Source: Candidatus Binatia bacterium
GTDB taxonomy: Bacteria > Desulfobacterota > Binatia > UBA1149 > JAJCZL01
Direction of reading: 5' to 3'
DNA: 40,443 nt
Assembly (NCBI GenBank): GCA_028278325.1
Contig: JANQEO010000416.1
Location: 1-40,443 of the forward strand
Part shown: positions 26,066-34,382 of the stretch, piece after piece
Layout: every line of letters starts with the position of its first letter
How positions within the stretch are numbered: position 1 is the stretch's first letter
Notes under the pieces: generated by a model
What the model saw: the letters and a program-made list of their open reading frames with translations, nothing else
The model's database searches: none
Told to the model about the DNA's origin: nothing
Program-made: the position numbers and the translations under genes

Positions 26066-27736
26066 ATGTCTTCCGAAAGCAAAGTGTTCGTCATCGGGCT
26101 CGACGGCGTGCCCTTCGGGATCATCCGCAAGTGGGCGGACGAAGGGCACTTGCCCACCATGAAACGCCTCATGGACGAGGGCGTGTCGGGCGAGTTGGCC
26201 TCGACCATGCCGCCCACCTCGGGGCCATCGTGGTCTACGTTCACCACCGGAAAGAATCCGGGCAAGACGGGAATCTACGATTTCCTTTATAGACGCCCCG
26301 GCTCTTACGTCTTTCCTCCCGTCAACGCGCAGATGCGTGGAGGCAGGTCCTTATGGTCATTGTTGAGCGAGCAGGGACGCAAGGTGAACGTCATCAACGT
26401 GCCCATCTCGTACCCGGTGGAAGAGGTGAACGGTACGCTCATCAGCGGTTGGATGACCCCGTACTTCGCCAAAGACTACACGTATCCCCCCGAGCTGGCC
26501 GAGGAGATCAACCGCGAGGTCGGAGACTATCGGATCTATCCAGCCGAGACGTTCTCTGAGGGGCGCAAGGACGGTTTCTTCAAAGCCTGCGATGAACTGC
26601 TCGACCTGTTGACCGACACCACTCTTCACGTCATGCGGAGAGGGGAGTGGGATTTCATGATGACCGTATACTTCGATACGGACAGGATATTCCACCAGCT
26701 CTGGCACTACGTAGACCCTCAGCACCCCTGGCGGGCCCATCGTGAAGAGGACTTGTCCGCCCCCGTGGTTGCGTACTTTCGGCGTCTCGACGCTAAGGTC
26801 GCGAAGCTGCTCGAAGAGTTGCCGCCAGACACCAAGGTGATGATCATGTCCGACCACGGCATGGGTACGGCCGCACGCTTCGTGGTGCTCAACAACTTAC
26901 TGATGAACACGGGCTTCCTTCGGTTGTCGGACGATCTGCCCACGCGCCTCAAGGCGTTCGCGTTTCGTCGCGGCTTCACGCTGAGGAACGTCCACCGTCT
27001 CGTCGACCGTCTCGGCTTCGCCAAGCACGCCGAGTACAAGAACGTCTATAGCTTCGACGGTGTTCTCAAGCGCTTCTTCCTGTCCTTCCTCAACGTGGAT
27101 TGGCATCACAGCCGTGCATACTCTTTCGGGCGTCACTACGGCTCGGTGTTTCTGAATGTCAGGGGTCGTGAGCCGATGGGCTGCGTGGATCCGGGCGCCG
27201 ACTACGAAAAGACCCGGGATGAGATCGCCGAAGCGATGCTCTCCTACGTGGACCCGGAGTTGGGCAGGCCGATGGTGGCCGAGTGTCTGAAACGGGAAGA
27301 TCTCTATTCGGGTGAGCACTTCGAAGAGGCGCCCGATCTGGTTCTCGTCCCCAAGGACCTCAGCGACATCTTTTTCGGTCTGTCGGATTTCGGATCGAAC
27401 CGAATCTGGGACAGCACCTACCGCTACTCGGGGATGCACCGGGATCACGGGATGTTGATCGCTCATGGCTCCGGCATTCGACGCGGGCAAGCCTTCGACG
27501 GCGGGGGCGTCGTCGATCTGGCTCCTACCATCCTCCACTGGATGGGCCACGAGGTGCCGCGTGACATGGACGGTGCTTCACTGACCTCCATGATGAGCGA
27601 GGAATATCTGCGTGATAACCCCGTGCGATTCTCGTCCCAGGACAGCTCGCGTGAAGATCATGCCGATCACGAGTACACGGAGGACGAGGAAGACGAGATC
27701 ATGGACCGGTTGCGTGCGCTCGGCTACATGAGCTGA
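26066..27736 (+). CDS. Alkaline-phosphatase-superfamily phosphodiesterase (COG3379-like), second copy
   Basis: This 556-residue protein is a longer relative of the enzyme at 16382. Motifs in order are FVIGLDGVPFG (metal Asp), STMPPTSGPSWSTFTTGKNPGK (likely nucleophile block), VYFDTDRIFHQLWHY, MIMSDHGMG and GMHRDHGMLIAHG (metal Asp/His). The acidic C-terminus EDEEDEIMDRLRALGYMS resembles the RLRALGY tails common in this family. No signal peptide is seen. The substrate is unknown; hydrolysis or transfer of a phosphodiester-linked head group in glycan synthesis is an inference from position. It has its own candidate promoter and is followed 11 bases later by the large TPR protein. Confidence 0.82.
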   Translation: MSSESKVFVIGLDGVPFGIIRKWADEGHLPTMKRLMDEGVSGELASTMPPTSGPSWSTFTTGKNPGKTGIYDFLYRRPGSYVFPPVNAQMRGGRSLWSLLSEQGRKVNVINVPISYPVEEVNGTLISGWMTPYFAKDYTYPPELAEEINREVGDYRIYPAETFSEGRKDGFFKACDELLDLLTDTTLHVMRRGEWDFMMTVYFDTDRIFHQLWHYVDPQHPWRAHREEDLSAPVVAYFRRLDAKVAKLLEELPPDTKVMIMSDHGMGTAARFVVLNNLLMNTGFLRLSDDLPTRLKAFAFRRGFTLRNVHRLVDRLGFAKHAEYKNVYSFDGVLKRFFLSFLNVDWHHSRAYSFGRHYGSVFLNVRGREPMGCVDPGADYEKTRDEIAEAMLSYVDPELGRPMVAECLKREDLYSGEHFEEAPDLVLVPKDLSDIFFGLSDFGSNRIWDSTYRYSGMHRDHGMLIAHGSGIRRGQAFDGGGVVDLAPTILHWMGHEVPRDMDGASLTSMMSEEYLRDNPVRFSSQDSSREDHADHEYTEDEEDEIMDRLRALGYMS

Positions 27737-27747
27737 CCGGGCTGGGC

Positions 27748-30700
27748 ATGGCACGCGTTGGGTCGGCCGCGCTCGCTCTGTTCGGTGCTTGCGGTGTTCT
27801 GGGTTGGTGGAACACGCTGCCGGCCCTCGTCCTTCTGGCAGCCTTCGTCTGGTTGCCGGGTGTCTCCCTACTTTGCTTGCTGAGAGAGAAGCCCGGGGGA
27901 AGTCCGGGCGACTCGGCACTCGCATGCTGCGTTTCTCTTGCCTTGCTCGTCCCTTGTGTTGCACCCCTGTTCTTCGTCGGGGTCGGTCTGGGAACTGCGG
28001 CTTTTACACTAGGCCCCGTCTATATCTTGTGCGGCATAGCCGCGTGCATGCGTGCGCCGAGCGGCGACGCCGCTTCTGAATCAACCGGTACGGCGAGCGT
28101 CGGATGCAGGTGGGCGGCCGCCTGTGCCGCAGCGGCCGTGTTGTTGCCCCTGGTCTTGGAGCACGCCGGCGGAACTATAGACGACTGGTGGGACCTCGCC
28201 TTCGTGAGAGGTTACGCCGATGCGCCGGTCCTCAGCTTCGCCGAGCCCATGCTGGAGTCCGGCGCTGCTCACCCGCGCTTCCTTTGGAATTCTTGGCTCA
28301 TCGCGCAAGCCTTGACCGCGCACTTCTCGGGTATGGATCCGGTGTCACTGCAGCAGGCATACCTGGGGCCGCTCGTGTGCCTGATGTCAGTCGCCGCCGT
28401 CGATTACTTCGCCGCAGGGCTGCTGCCACGTTCGCTACGGGCCGGTGTGATCGCTCCGGTGCTGTTCTTCCCGATACTCATGTTCGGAACAGAGCAGCTG
28501 CCGTATTTCACGCGGCTTCACCAGGACAAGTTCGTAGCGGCGTTGGTGTGCATGCCGGTGCTCGTCGGTGCTCTGCTGCGCAGCCTGGACAGGCGGACGC
28601 CGATCAGCCTGGCCGTCGCTGCTGCCGCAGCCCTCGCTGCATGCGGGGTTCACAGTCTCGTATACTCGATCACCTTGGCCGGCTGCTGGGCAGTCGTCGG
28701 CGCACGTGTCGGCACTGCGGGTGCTCCGACCGCGAGGACGGCGGCGGCTTCTCTCGCGGCGGTTTCATGGCCTTTTGCATACCCGATGTTTCAGTCTTGG
28801 TGGGTAAGCTCGCGGTTCGCCCGGCAGGCGATCTCATTGGACAACCCGGACAGTCCCGTCGTGCGTGCACATTTGGCGCTCGACCGGCTCCTTTGGCCGG
28901 ACTCACCGGCCTACATCGTGGATCCTTCCGCGGTTTTCTCCGTCGTGGCCCTCCTCGGGCTCCCCGGTTTGATCTTCGCGTTCAGGAGGCGAGAGCAGCC
29001 ATGGGCGCGCAGCCTTCTTGCTCTGGCTTTGCTGCCACTGGCACTGATCTTCGTTCCTTTCGTGGCGGCGACGGTCGGGAGCGTGATCGTCCCCTGGATG
29101 CTCTATAGGGTAGGTTGGCTGGTTCCCGCGGCCCTGCTCGGCGGCTTGTCGTTCGTTTGGGCCGCACAAGTCACAAGATCCGGCCTGCGTTGGTGCACGT
29201 TGGCCCTGTTGGCGATCGTGGCTGTCGCACTGGCGGTGCCGACCGTATCGGCACGTGCTTCGCGGGACATGCACCGGCGACCGTTCGAGAAGCCGCAACA
29301 TCCCCAGGGCACGACTCTCGACGTGTACACCTATCTCCGTGACAGCCGCGAAGAAGGGGTCGTGATGTCGCCGCCGGCTTTTTCCGAACTCGTGTCCGCC
29401 ATGTCGGGTCGCGCGGTGGTGGCCATGGGCGAGCGTGGAAGCCTCGTCTTCTCGACCGACGAGGCCGGTGCGTACAGACGCCTCAGGGCCCGTGCGGAGT
29501 TCTATCTCGACGCCACGCCGTTACGCCGCCGGATGGAGCTCGCTCGCCAGTACGGTGTGGTGTCCGTTGTCGTACGCCGGAATCCCGTGCCGCGAGGTGA
29601 GGAGGATCGATGGTTGCGCCGCTTCGGCGCCGAAGGATGGCTGCTTGCCGGCCGCGCGAGTAATGGACGCGGAGAGGAACTCATTGCGCAGCTTCACGCT
29701 GAAGGATGGAGGGTCGTTCACGACAATCGCGACTTCGCTGTTCTAGAGCCTGTTGCGACGGAGGTGCGCGCGCTGGTCCGGCGTGGGGACGATAGGAATC
29801 CCGGACAGGATGTTCAGCGAACGGATTCGACAGAAGATTGGTTGAGCGCGTTTCCGCCGGCCGAAACCGGGTCCGAGCCCCAAGGCGATGTGCTGGCCAG
29901 CATGACGGGGTATCCTGGCGCCATCGTGGAGGTGGCGCCGGCGCCGTTTACGATAGGTGTGGCCGACGAACCGATCTGGGGAGCGGCATCGGCCAGCTGG
30001 GACGATGCCCCCTTCGAAGTCGAAGTAGCGATGGGCTTGGGGCGGGAGTGCGAAGCTCTCTCGTTGGTAGTCGTGCCGTTCATGAAGTTCCACGGCCGCC
30101 AGGTTCTATCCGTGCATGTCGACGGGCGTGAAACAGCCGTGCGTGCTGTCGACGGTGTGCCCATCGTGATCGATCTAGACCGCCGCAGCAGGGATCGCGT
30201 TGCTGTCCGGGTGGCCTCGCTCCTGGGGGCGGCCTTCGGCCTTGCCGATTTGAGAGTGCTTGGAGACCGATCGACCTGCACCGGGCCGCCCCCGCGAAGA
30301 AGTGGTTTCGCCGACCTGACGAGACGGTTGGCGACGGCGGACTACTTGGATCTGTCGATGATGTTTCCTCGTAATTCCCGAGCGGACTTGGGTTTGGCGC
30401 GTTCCATATGGGAGAGGGGCGGACGAGGGGATGCCCTTGAGTTGATGGAGCAGGCGCTGGTGGACGATCCTGGTCTTGCCAATAGTTGGATCGAGGCCGG
30501 CCTCATGCACGACCGCGTCGGCAATCGAACAGCGGCCCGACGTCACTACGAACGAGCTTTGGCTCTTGATCCGTTCAACGCCTGGGCCCGTGGCTGCATG
30601 GCGTGGTCGCGGGTGCGCGATGGGCGCGCCGTGACGGGTCTGTATCACGCGCGCTTGGCGTCGCGCTACGACGAACGCTACGCAGACGCTTTCACCATAG

Positions 30701-30951
30701 CCGGTATGGCGGAGGCGGCCCTCGGGTGGCCGGGGCGTGCGTTGGACTCGTTCACCCATGCCATCCATCTCGATCCGGGCCGGAGCTGGGCGTATACGGA
30801 GATGGCCGAGCTGCTTGCCGGACAGGGCAAGGCGGAGATGGCGCGGACCGTGTTGCAGGACTATCTGGACCTAGAGCCCGAGGACGAGGCCGTAACGCGG
30901 AAGTTGGCGGCACTCGGCGAGGGAACGCGCAGGGACATAGAGGAGAACTGA
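27748..30951 (+). CDS. Large polytopic membrane protein with C-terminal TPR repeats (possible GT-C-type glycosyltransferase)
   Basis: The first half of this 1067-residue protein (about 1-510) is polytopic, with ten or more hydrophobic helices. An acidic loop GGTIDDWWDLAF (DDWWD at 145-149) and RLHQDKFVA could be catalytic loops of a GT-C-like enzyme. A soluble domain (about 515-860) follows, starting with TLDVYTYLRDSREEG and ELVSAMSGRAVVAMGERG. The C-terminus (about 880-1060) has about four TPR units, such as ARRHYERALALDPFNAWARG and ALDSFTHAIHLDPGRSWAY. I do not recognise an exact family. Membrane glycan transfer or polymerisation, with TPRs recruiting partners, is inferred. Confidence 0.7.
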   Translation: MARVGSAALALFGACGVLGWWNTLPALVLLAAFVWLPGVSLLCLLREKPGGSPGDSALACCVSLALLVPCVAPLFFVGVGLGTAAFTLGPVYILCGIAACMRAPSGDAASESTGTASVGCRWAAACAAAAVLLPLVLEHAGGTIDDWWDLAFVRGYADAPVLSFAEPMLESGAAHPRFLWNSWLIAQALTAHFSGMDPVSLQQAYLGPLVCLMSVAAVDYFAAGLLPRSLRAGVIAPVLFFPILMFGTEQLPYFTRLHQDKFVAALVCMPVLVGALLRSLDRRTPISLAVAAAAALAACGVHSLVYSITLAGCWAVVGARVGTAGAPTARTAAASLAAVSWPFAYPMFQSWWVSSRFARQAISLDNPDSPVVRAHLALDRLLWPDSPAYIVDPSAVFSVVALLGLPGLIFAFRRREQPWARSLLALALLPLALIFVPFVAATVGSVIVPWMLYRVGWLVPAALLGGLSFVWAAQVTRSGLRWCTLALLAIVAVALAVPTVSARASRDMHRRPFEKPQHPQGTTLDVYTYLRDSREEGVVMSPPAFSELVSAMSGRAVVAMGERGSLVFSTDEAGAYRRLRARAEFYLDATPLRRRMELARQYGVVSVVVRRNPVPRGEEDRWLRRFGAEGWLLAGRASNGRGEELIAQLHAEGWRVVHDNRDFAVLEPVATEVRALVRRGDDRNPGQDVQRTDSTEDWLSAFPPAETGSEPQGDVLASMTGYPGAIVEVAPAPFTIGVADEPIWGAASASWDDAPFEVEVAMGLGRECEALSLVVVPFMKFHGRQVLSVHVDGRETAVRAVDGVPIVIDLDRRSRDRVAVRVASLLGAAFGLADLRVLGDRSTCTGPPPRRSGFADLTRRLATADYLDLSMMFPRNSRADLGLARSIWERGGRGDALELMEQALVDDPGLANSWIEAGLMHDRVGNRTAARRHYERALALDPFNAWARGCMAWSRVRDGRAVTGLYHARLASRYDERYADAFTIAGMAEAALGWPGRALDSFTHAIHLDPGRSWAYTEMAELLAGQGKAEMARTVLQDYLDLEPEDEAVTRKLAALGEGTRRDIEEN

Positions 30952-30952
30952 G

Positions 30953-32080
30953 GTGCGAGTCGCAGTCGTCGGCCCGGCGCCGCCTCTTCGTGGCGGCATA
31001 GCCGCACACACAAGCGGGCTCTTCGATGCGCTCTTGGAAGCAGGCCATGAGGCCGCCGTGTTTTCGTATTCAAGGCTTTATCCGGGCTTGCTGTTCCCCG
31101 GGCGCACTCAGTTCGCCGCCGGCGCCACCGCCACCCAAGGTAGCCGTGCGCTCCTCGACCCGATGAACCCCTCGAGTTGGTTTCGCGCGAGACGAACGAT
31201 TCGCGACTACTCAGCCGATCTGTTGGTAGCCGAGTGGTGGCATCCGGCGATGGCGCCCATGCTTTCGTCGTGCACTATCGGGTTGCCTCGAACGAAGGTC
31301 GCCTACGTTTGTCACAATGCCTATCCCCACGAACGCTTCCCTGCGGCGTCGGGCTTGTCACGCTTGGGGCTTCGTCATCCCGACCTGGTGTTATGTCACT
31401 CGCGATGGGTGGCCGCACAACTGCAAGGGTTGGGCGTGCGCGCTCCGGTCAGAACGGTGCCCATGCCTTTGTTGCTGTCCGGGCCTGACGGAGAAGGGTG
31501 CACGGCTCGGGTTCGTCGTACGCGGGCCCGTCTCGGGCTGAAGCCCGAGCAAAAGGTCGTCATGTTCGCCGGCATGGTGCGAGCCTACAAGGGTATCGAG
31601 TTGCTGTTGAGAGCCTGGCGCTCGTCTAGCGCGAGCAGACGGCATCGCCTCGTGATCGCCGGGGAATCCTATCTCGGGCGCGGCAAGCTCGAATCCCTGG
31701 TCCGTGACCTGGCCGATCCATGCTCGGTGGTGCTCGAGGATCGCTATCTGAGCAACGAGGAACTGCTATCGACCATGCAGGTCGCCGACGTGTTCGTGTT
31801 GCCTTACCTCAGAGCATCGCAGAGCGGACTCCTGCCTCTCGCGCTCGGGATGGGTCTGCCCACTATCGTCTCCGACGCCGGAGGGCTGGGCGAGGAGAGG
31901 CCGGGAAGCGGCGTCGAGGTCGTTGCCGCCGGAGACCGGGGAGCCTTGGCGTATGCCATCGATCGTCTGATCTCGGCACGTCGTGACGCGGCGCAGCGGT
32001 CGATAGGTCATGATCAGGCGCGCGAAAGTTGGGCTCCACTGGTTGAAGCTTTGCAGGGCGCGACTCGTCTCCACAGCTAG
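30953..32080 (+). CDS. Glycosyltransferase family 4 protein
   Basis: This 375-residue GT-B enzyme has the N-terminal half MRVAVVGPAPPLRGGIAAHTS. The C-terminal donor-binding half contains VVMFAGMVRAYKGIELLLRAW, RYLSNEELLSTMQVADVFVLPYL and ASQSGLLPLALGMGLPTIVSDAGGLGE. The last is the usual nucleotide-sugar-binding stretch, in which the catalytic acidic residue is less obvious than in classical EX7E enzymes. GTG 30953 follows GAGGAGAACTGAG, a strong ribosome-binding site overlapping the end of the TPR gene. It is the last gene of the glycan block. A hairpin without a T-tract follows the stop. Confidence 0.88.
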   Translation: MRVAVVGPAPPLRGGIAAHTSGLFDALLEAGHEAAVFSYSRLYPGLLFPGRTQFAAGATATQGSRALLDPMNPSSWFRARRTIRDYSADLLVAEWWHPAMAPMLSSCTIGLPRTKVAYVCHNAYPHERFPAASGLSRLGLRHPDLVLCHSRWVAAQLQGLGVRAPVRTVPMPLLLSGPDGEGCTARVRRTRARLGLKPEQKVVMFAGMVRAYKGIELLLRAWRSSSASRRHRLVIAGESYLGRGKLESLVRDLADPCSVVLEDRYLSNEELLSTMQVADVFVLPYLRASQSGLLPLALGMGLPTIVSDAGGLGEERPGSGVEVVAAGDRGALAYAIDRLISARRDAAQRSIGHDQARESWAPLVEALQGATRLHS

Positions 32081-32124
32081 GCCCGGGTCTAGCCCGGCCC
32101 CAGGGGGCAGCGTGGGCGTGCCCG

Positions 32125-32133
32125 TGTTATAAG
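32125..32133 (+). promoter_or_regulatory. Candidate extended -10 promoter element before the gspF operon
   Basis: TGTTATAAG matches the extended -10 pattern TGnTATAAT with one mismatch. No -35 hexamer is seen at the usual distance. It sits in the largest gap of the window (92 bases), where a promoter for gspF-D would be expected. Its 3' end overlaps the AAGGA that could serve as a ribosome-binding site for the small ORF at 32142, so the two readings are partly exclusive. Confidence 0.35.
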
Positions 32134-32141
32134 GAAAAGAT

Positions 32142-32192
32142 ATGTGGGGGCCCGCGCAGGCCCCTTCGCACCATGGGACAGTTCTCCTATAG
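32142..32192 (+). CDS. Possible 16-codon leader ORF overlapping the gspF start
   Basis: ATG 32142 is preceded by AAGGA (32131-32135) at a spacing of 6 bases, a good ribosome-binding site, and encodes MWGPAQAPSHHGTVLL before TAG. It overlaps the first 20 bases of gspF in another frame. gspF itself has no visible Shine-Dalgarno sequence, so translation of this ORF could deliver ribosomes to gspF. It resembles no known peptide and may be chance. Confidence 0.3.
   Translation: MWGPAQAPSHHGTVLL
32147..32164 (+). promoter_or_regulatory. Perfect GGGGCC/GGCCCC hairpin in the gspF leader
   Basis: GGGGCC (32147-32152), loop CGCGCA, GGCCCC (32159-32164) form a 6-bp all-GC stem that ends 8 bases before the gspF ATG. 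It occupies the place of a ribosome-binding site and lies within the possible leader ORF. It could limit gspF initiation unless opened by ribosomes translating that ORF. There is no T-run after it, so it is not a typical terminator. Confidence 0.4.
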
Positions 32193-33414
32193 AGCCGCCA
32201 CTGCCGACGGCCAGGTCGTAGAGGGAGTCATAGACGCCGACGGCAAGGCGGCGGTCGTGGCCCGTCTTCGGGGCCAGGGTTACATACCCCTGGAGATAGA
32301 CGTCGCGAGAGCGGGAGGCGCGGGAAAGCGAGCCCCACGAAGCTGGGCTCTGCCCAGCCTTTCCTTCGGTTGGCGCCGCCGCGTCAAGCCTCGTGACCTC
32401 ATGCACTTCACCCGCGAACTCGCGACTCTCCTGCGCGCGGGCCTTCCCCTGGACCGGTGCCTGCAAAGCCTGGCGACCCTGACGGAAAACGACGAACTCA
32501 AGGGGATCGTGCGCAAGATCCTCGACGACGTGAAGGAGGGAAGCTCCTTGTCGGAGGCGCTGGAGTCCCACCACGGTGTGTTCCCTCCCTTGTACGTGAA
32601 CATGGTAAAGGCCGGCGAGGCTGGCGGCGTCGTCGAATCCATACTCGAGCGGCTTGCCGACTACCTCGAGAACAGCGAGAAGACGCGTGACGAGATCCGC
32701 TCGGCGATGACCTATCCGATCATCCTTTCGGTTGTCGGTGGCATCTCGATCATCATTCTCCTTACCTACGTGCTTCCGAAGTTCACGGTGCTGTTTGCGG
32801 ACCTGGGAGCAGCGCTGCCGACGTCGACGAGAATAGTTATGACGGTGAGCGATGCCATCCAGAACTACTGGTGGCTCATGGCCGGTCTCCTCGCCGTCGC
32901 CGCTCTGGGAATGCAGCGCTATACGTCCACCCCGGCCGGGCGTGTCGCATACCATCGCTGGCAACTCTCTCTGCCTCTATTCGGAACGCTGATCACCAAG
33001 ATCCAGGTCTCACGGTTTGCCCGTACGCTCGGGACTATGCTCAAGAGCGGCGTTCCCCTCATCCAGTCCCTCGACATCGTGAGGGCGATCGTTTCCAACT
33101 CGGTAATCCGGCAGGCGCTCGAGTCCGTCCAGCGTGACGTGAGCGAGGGCAAGGGGCTGGCGGGGCCGTTGGAGCTTACCGGGGTATTCCCGTCCCTGGC
33201 TCTCCAGATGGTCGCCGTCGGTGAGGACACGGGCAGACTCGATGACATGCTGCTCGTGGTGAGCGAACATTATGAGCGCGATGTTACGAATTCGGTCAGC
33301 CGCCTCATGACTCTGGTCGAGCCGGCCCTTCTCTTGCTCATGGGATTGGTAGCGGGTTTCATAGTGATATCGATGATGTCGGCGATATTCAGCGTCAATC
33401 AGTTGATCGAGTAG
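32173..33414 (+). CDS. gspF: Type II secretion inner-membrane platform protein GspF
   Basis: This 413-residue platform protein links the GspE ATPase to pseudopilus growth. The N-terminus MGQFSYRAATADGQVVEGVIDAD is typical. Two repeated cytoplasmic GspF domains start with LMHFTRELATLLRAGLPLDRCLQSL (about 76-100) and RFARTLGTMLKSGVPLIQSLDIV (about 278-300). Transmembrane helices are at about 182-205, 232-250 and 380-408. The length is normal for the family. ATG 32173 has no clear ribosome-binding site. gspG follows at once. Its usual partner gspE is 11.8 kb upstream. Confidence 0.95.
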   Translation: MGQFSYRAATADGQVVEGVIDADGKAAVVARLRGQGYIPLEIDVARAGGAGKRAPRSWALPSLSFGWRRRVKPRDLMHFTRELATLLRAGLPLDRCLQSLATLTENDELKGIVRKILDDVKEGSSLSEALESHHGVFPPLYVNMVKAGEAGGVVESILERLADYLENSEKTRDEIRSAMTYPIILSVVGGISIIILLTYVLPKFTVLFADLGAALPTSTRIVMTVSDAIQNYWWLMAGLLAVAALGMQRYTSTPAGRVAYHRWQLSLPLFGTLITKIQVSRFARTLGTMLKSGVPLIQSLDIVRAIVSNSVIRQALESVQRDVSEGKGLAGPLELTGVFPSLALQMVAVGEDTGRLDDMLLVVSEHYERDVTNSVSRLMTLVEPALLLLMGLVAGFIVISMMSAIFSVNQLIE

Positions 33415-33451
33415 CGTGAATGTCTCATCGGCGGAATCTCAAGGAGAGCAA

Positions 33452-33880
33452 GTGACTATGTCTCAGAAACGTGATCGCGATCGGCGAAGCGGATTCACCC
33501 TCGTCGAGCTACTGCTGGTGATGGTGATCCTCGGCCTCTTGGCCTCACTGGTTGCGCCGAACTTCTTCGCCCAGGGCCGCAAAGCGCGAGCGAAAGCAGC
33601 CAAGGTCCAGATCGCGAACCTCGCGACCGCCCTCGACGCTTTCGGTCTGGACGTCGGTAGGTACCCCACCAGCCAGGAAGGGCTGGACGCGCTGGTCAGC
33701 GCCCCGTCCGGACTGACGATGTGGGACGGTCCCTATCTGAAGAAGGCGGCGCCCAAGGATCCCTGGGGCAACGACTACGAGTATGAAGGTCCCGACAAGG
33801 ACGGCACCTACAGGCTCGTCTCATACGGAGCGGACGGCCGCGCCGGCGGTGAGGGAGACAACGCCGACATCACCAACTAA
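33452..33880 (+). CDS. gspG: Major pseudopilin GspG
   Basis: This major pseudopilus subunit of about 142 residues has a short basic leader followed by the prepilin peptidase site SG-FTLVELLLVMVILGLLAS, with Glu5 conserved. The C-terminal globular domain has GRYPTSQEGLDALV, DPWGNDYEYEGP and a calcium-site loop SYGADGRAGGEGDNADI. I favour GTG 33452, which is 5 bases after AAGGAG (33441-33446); ATG 33458 is the alternative. An upstream GTG at 33416 would give an unusually long leader. Confidence 0.94.
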   Translation: MTMSQKRDRDRRSGFTLVELLLVMVILGLLASLVAPNFFAQGRKARAKAAKVQIANLATALDAFGLDVGRYPTSQEGLDALVSAPSGLTMWDGPYLKKAAPKDPWGNDYEYEGPDKDGTYRLVSYGADGRAGGEGDNADITN

Positions 33881-33887
33881 TCCGACC

Positions 33888-34382
33888 GTGTCGTCGCGTC
33901 GCCGTCACGGCGGGACCTCGCGGCAGCAAGCGGGTCTGACCCTGGTCGAACTGATCGTCGTTCTGGTGATCATCGCCGCCGGGTCTCTCCTCGTCTTACC
34001 GTCCATACAAGCTGGCGCTCAGCAGCGTGAGGTCCGGTTGTCAGTGCAGCGTTTCGTGAGCGCGGTGCGAGCCAGTTCGTCCGGCGCCATCAAGACGCGG
34101 CGGCCCACGACAATGTCCGTTTGGCCCGACGACGGAGCGTTTGCAGTGGACAGTCAAGACAAGACCGTCATGCTGCCCGAGTTCGGCGCGTTCAATGAGA
34201 TCGAAGGGGGTCTGTACCTGGACGACGAGGGACGTGACCGCGTCGTGTTCGAGTTCTATCCGACGGGTGGATGCAGTGGCGGTGCAGTCGAGATGGAATT
34301 CGATACGCGCAACGGACGTCAATCCTACGTGCTCAGCATGAACCCGTTGCTCAGCACGGTCTCCGTCGAGGAGAGCCGATGA
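33888..34382 (+). CDS. gspH: Minor pseudopilin GspH
   Basis: This prepilin-like protein of about 164 residues has the cleavage motif AG-LTLVELIVVLVIIAAGSLLVLPS with Glu5, after a basic leader of about 16 residues (SSRRRHGG...). The C-terminal domain is FimT/GspH-like, with REVRLSVQRFVSAVRASSSGAI, and ends in VSVEESR. I placed the start at GTG 33888, 7 bases after the gspG stop, where an upstream extension would be a shadow of gspG. The ribosome-binding site is weak. Its stop overlaps gspI as ATGA. Confidence 0.85.
   Translation: MSSRRRHGGTSRQQAGLTLVELIVVLVIIAAGSLLVLPSIQAGAQQREVRLSVQRFVSAVRASSSGAIKTRRPTTMSVWPDDGAFAVDSQDKTVMLPEFGAFNEIEGGLYLDDEGRDRVVFEFYPTGGCSGGAVEMEFDTRNGRQSYVLSMNPLLSTVSVEESR

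Noticed and set aside
32083..32097. CCGGG-TCTAG-CCCGG hairpin just after the last glycan-locus gene
   Set aside because: The 5-bp stem has no following T-tract, so I do not call it a rho-independent terminator. It may still pause polymerase.
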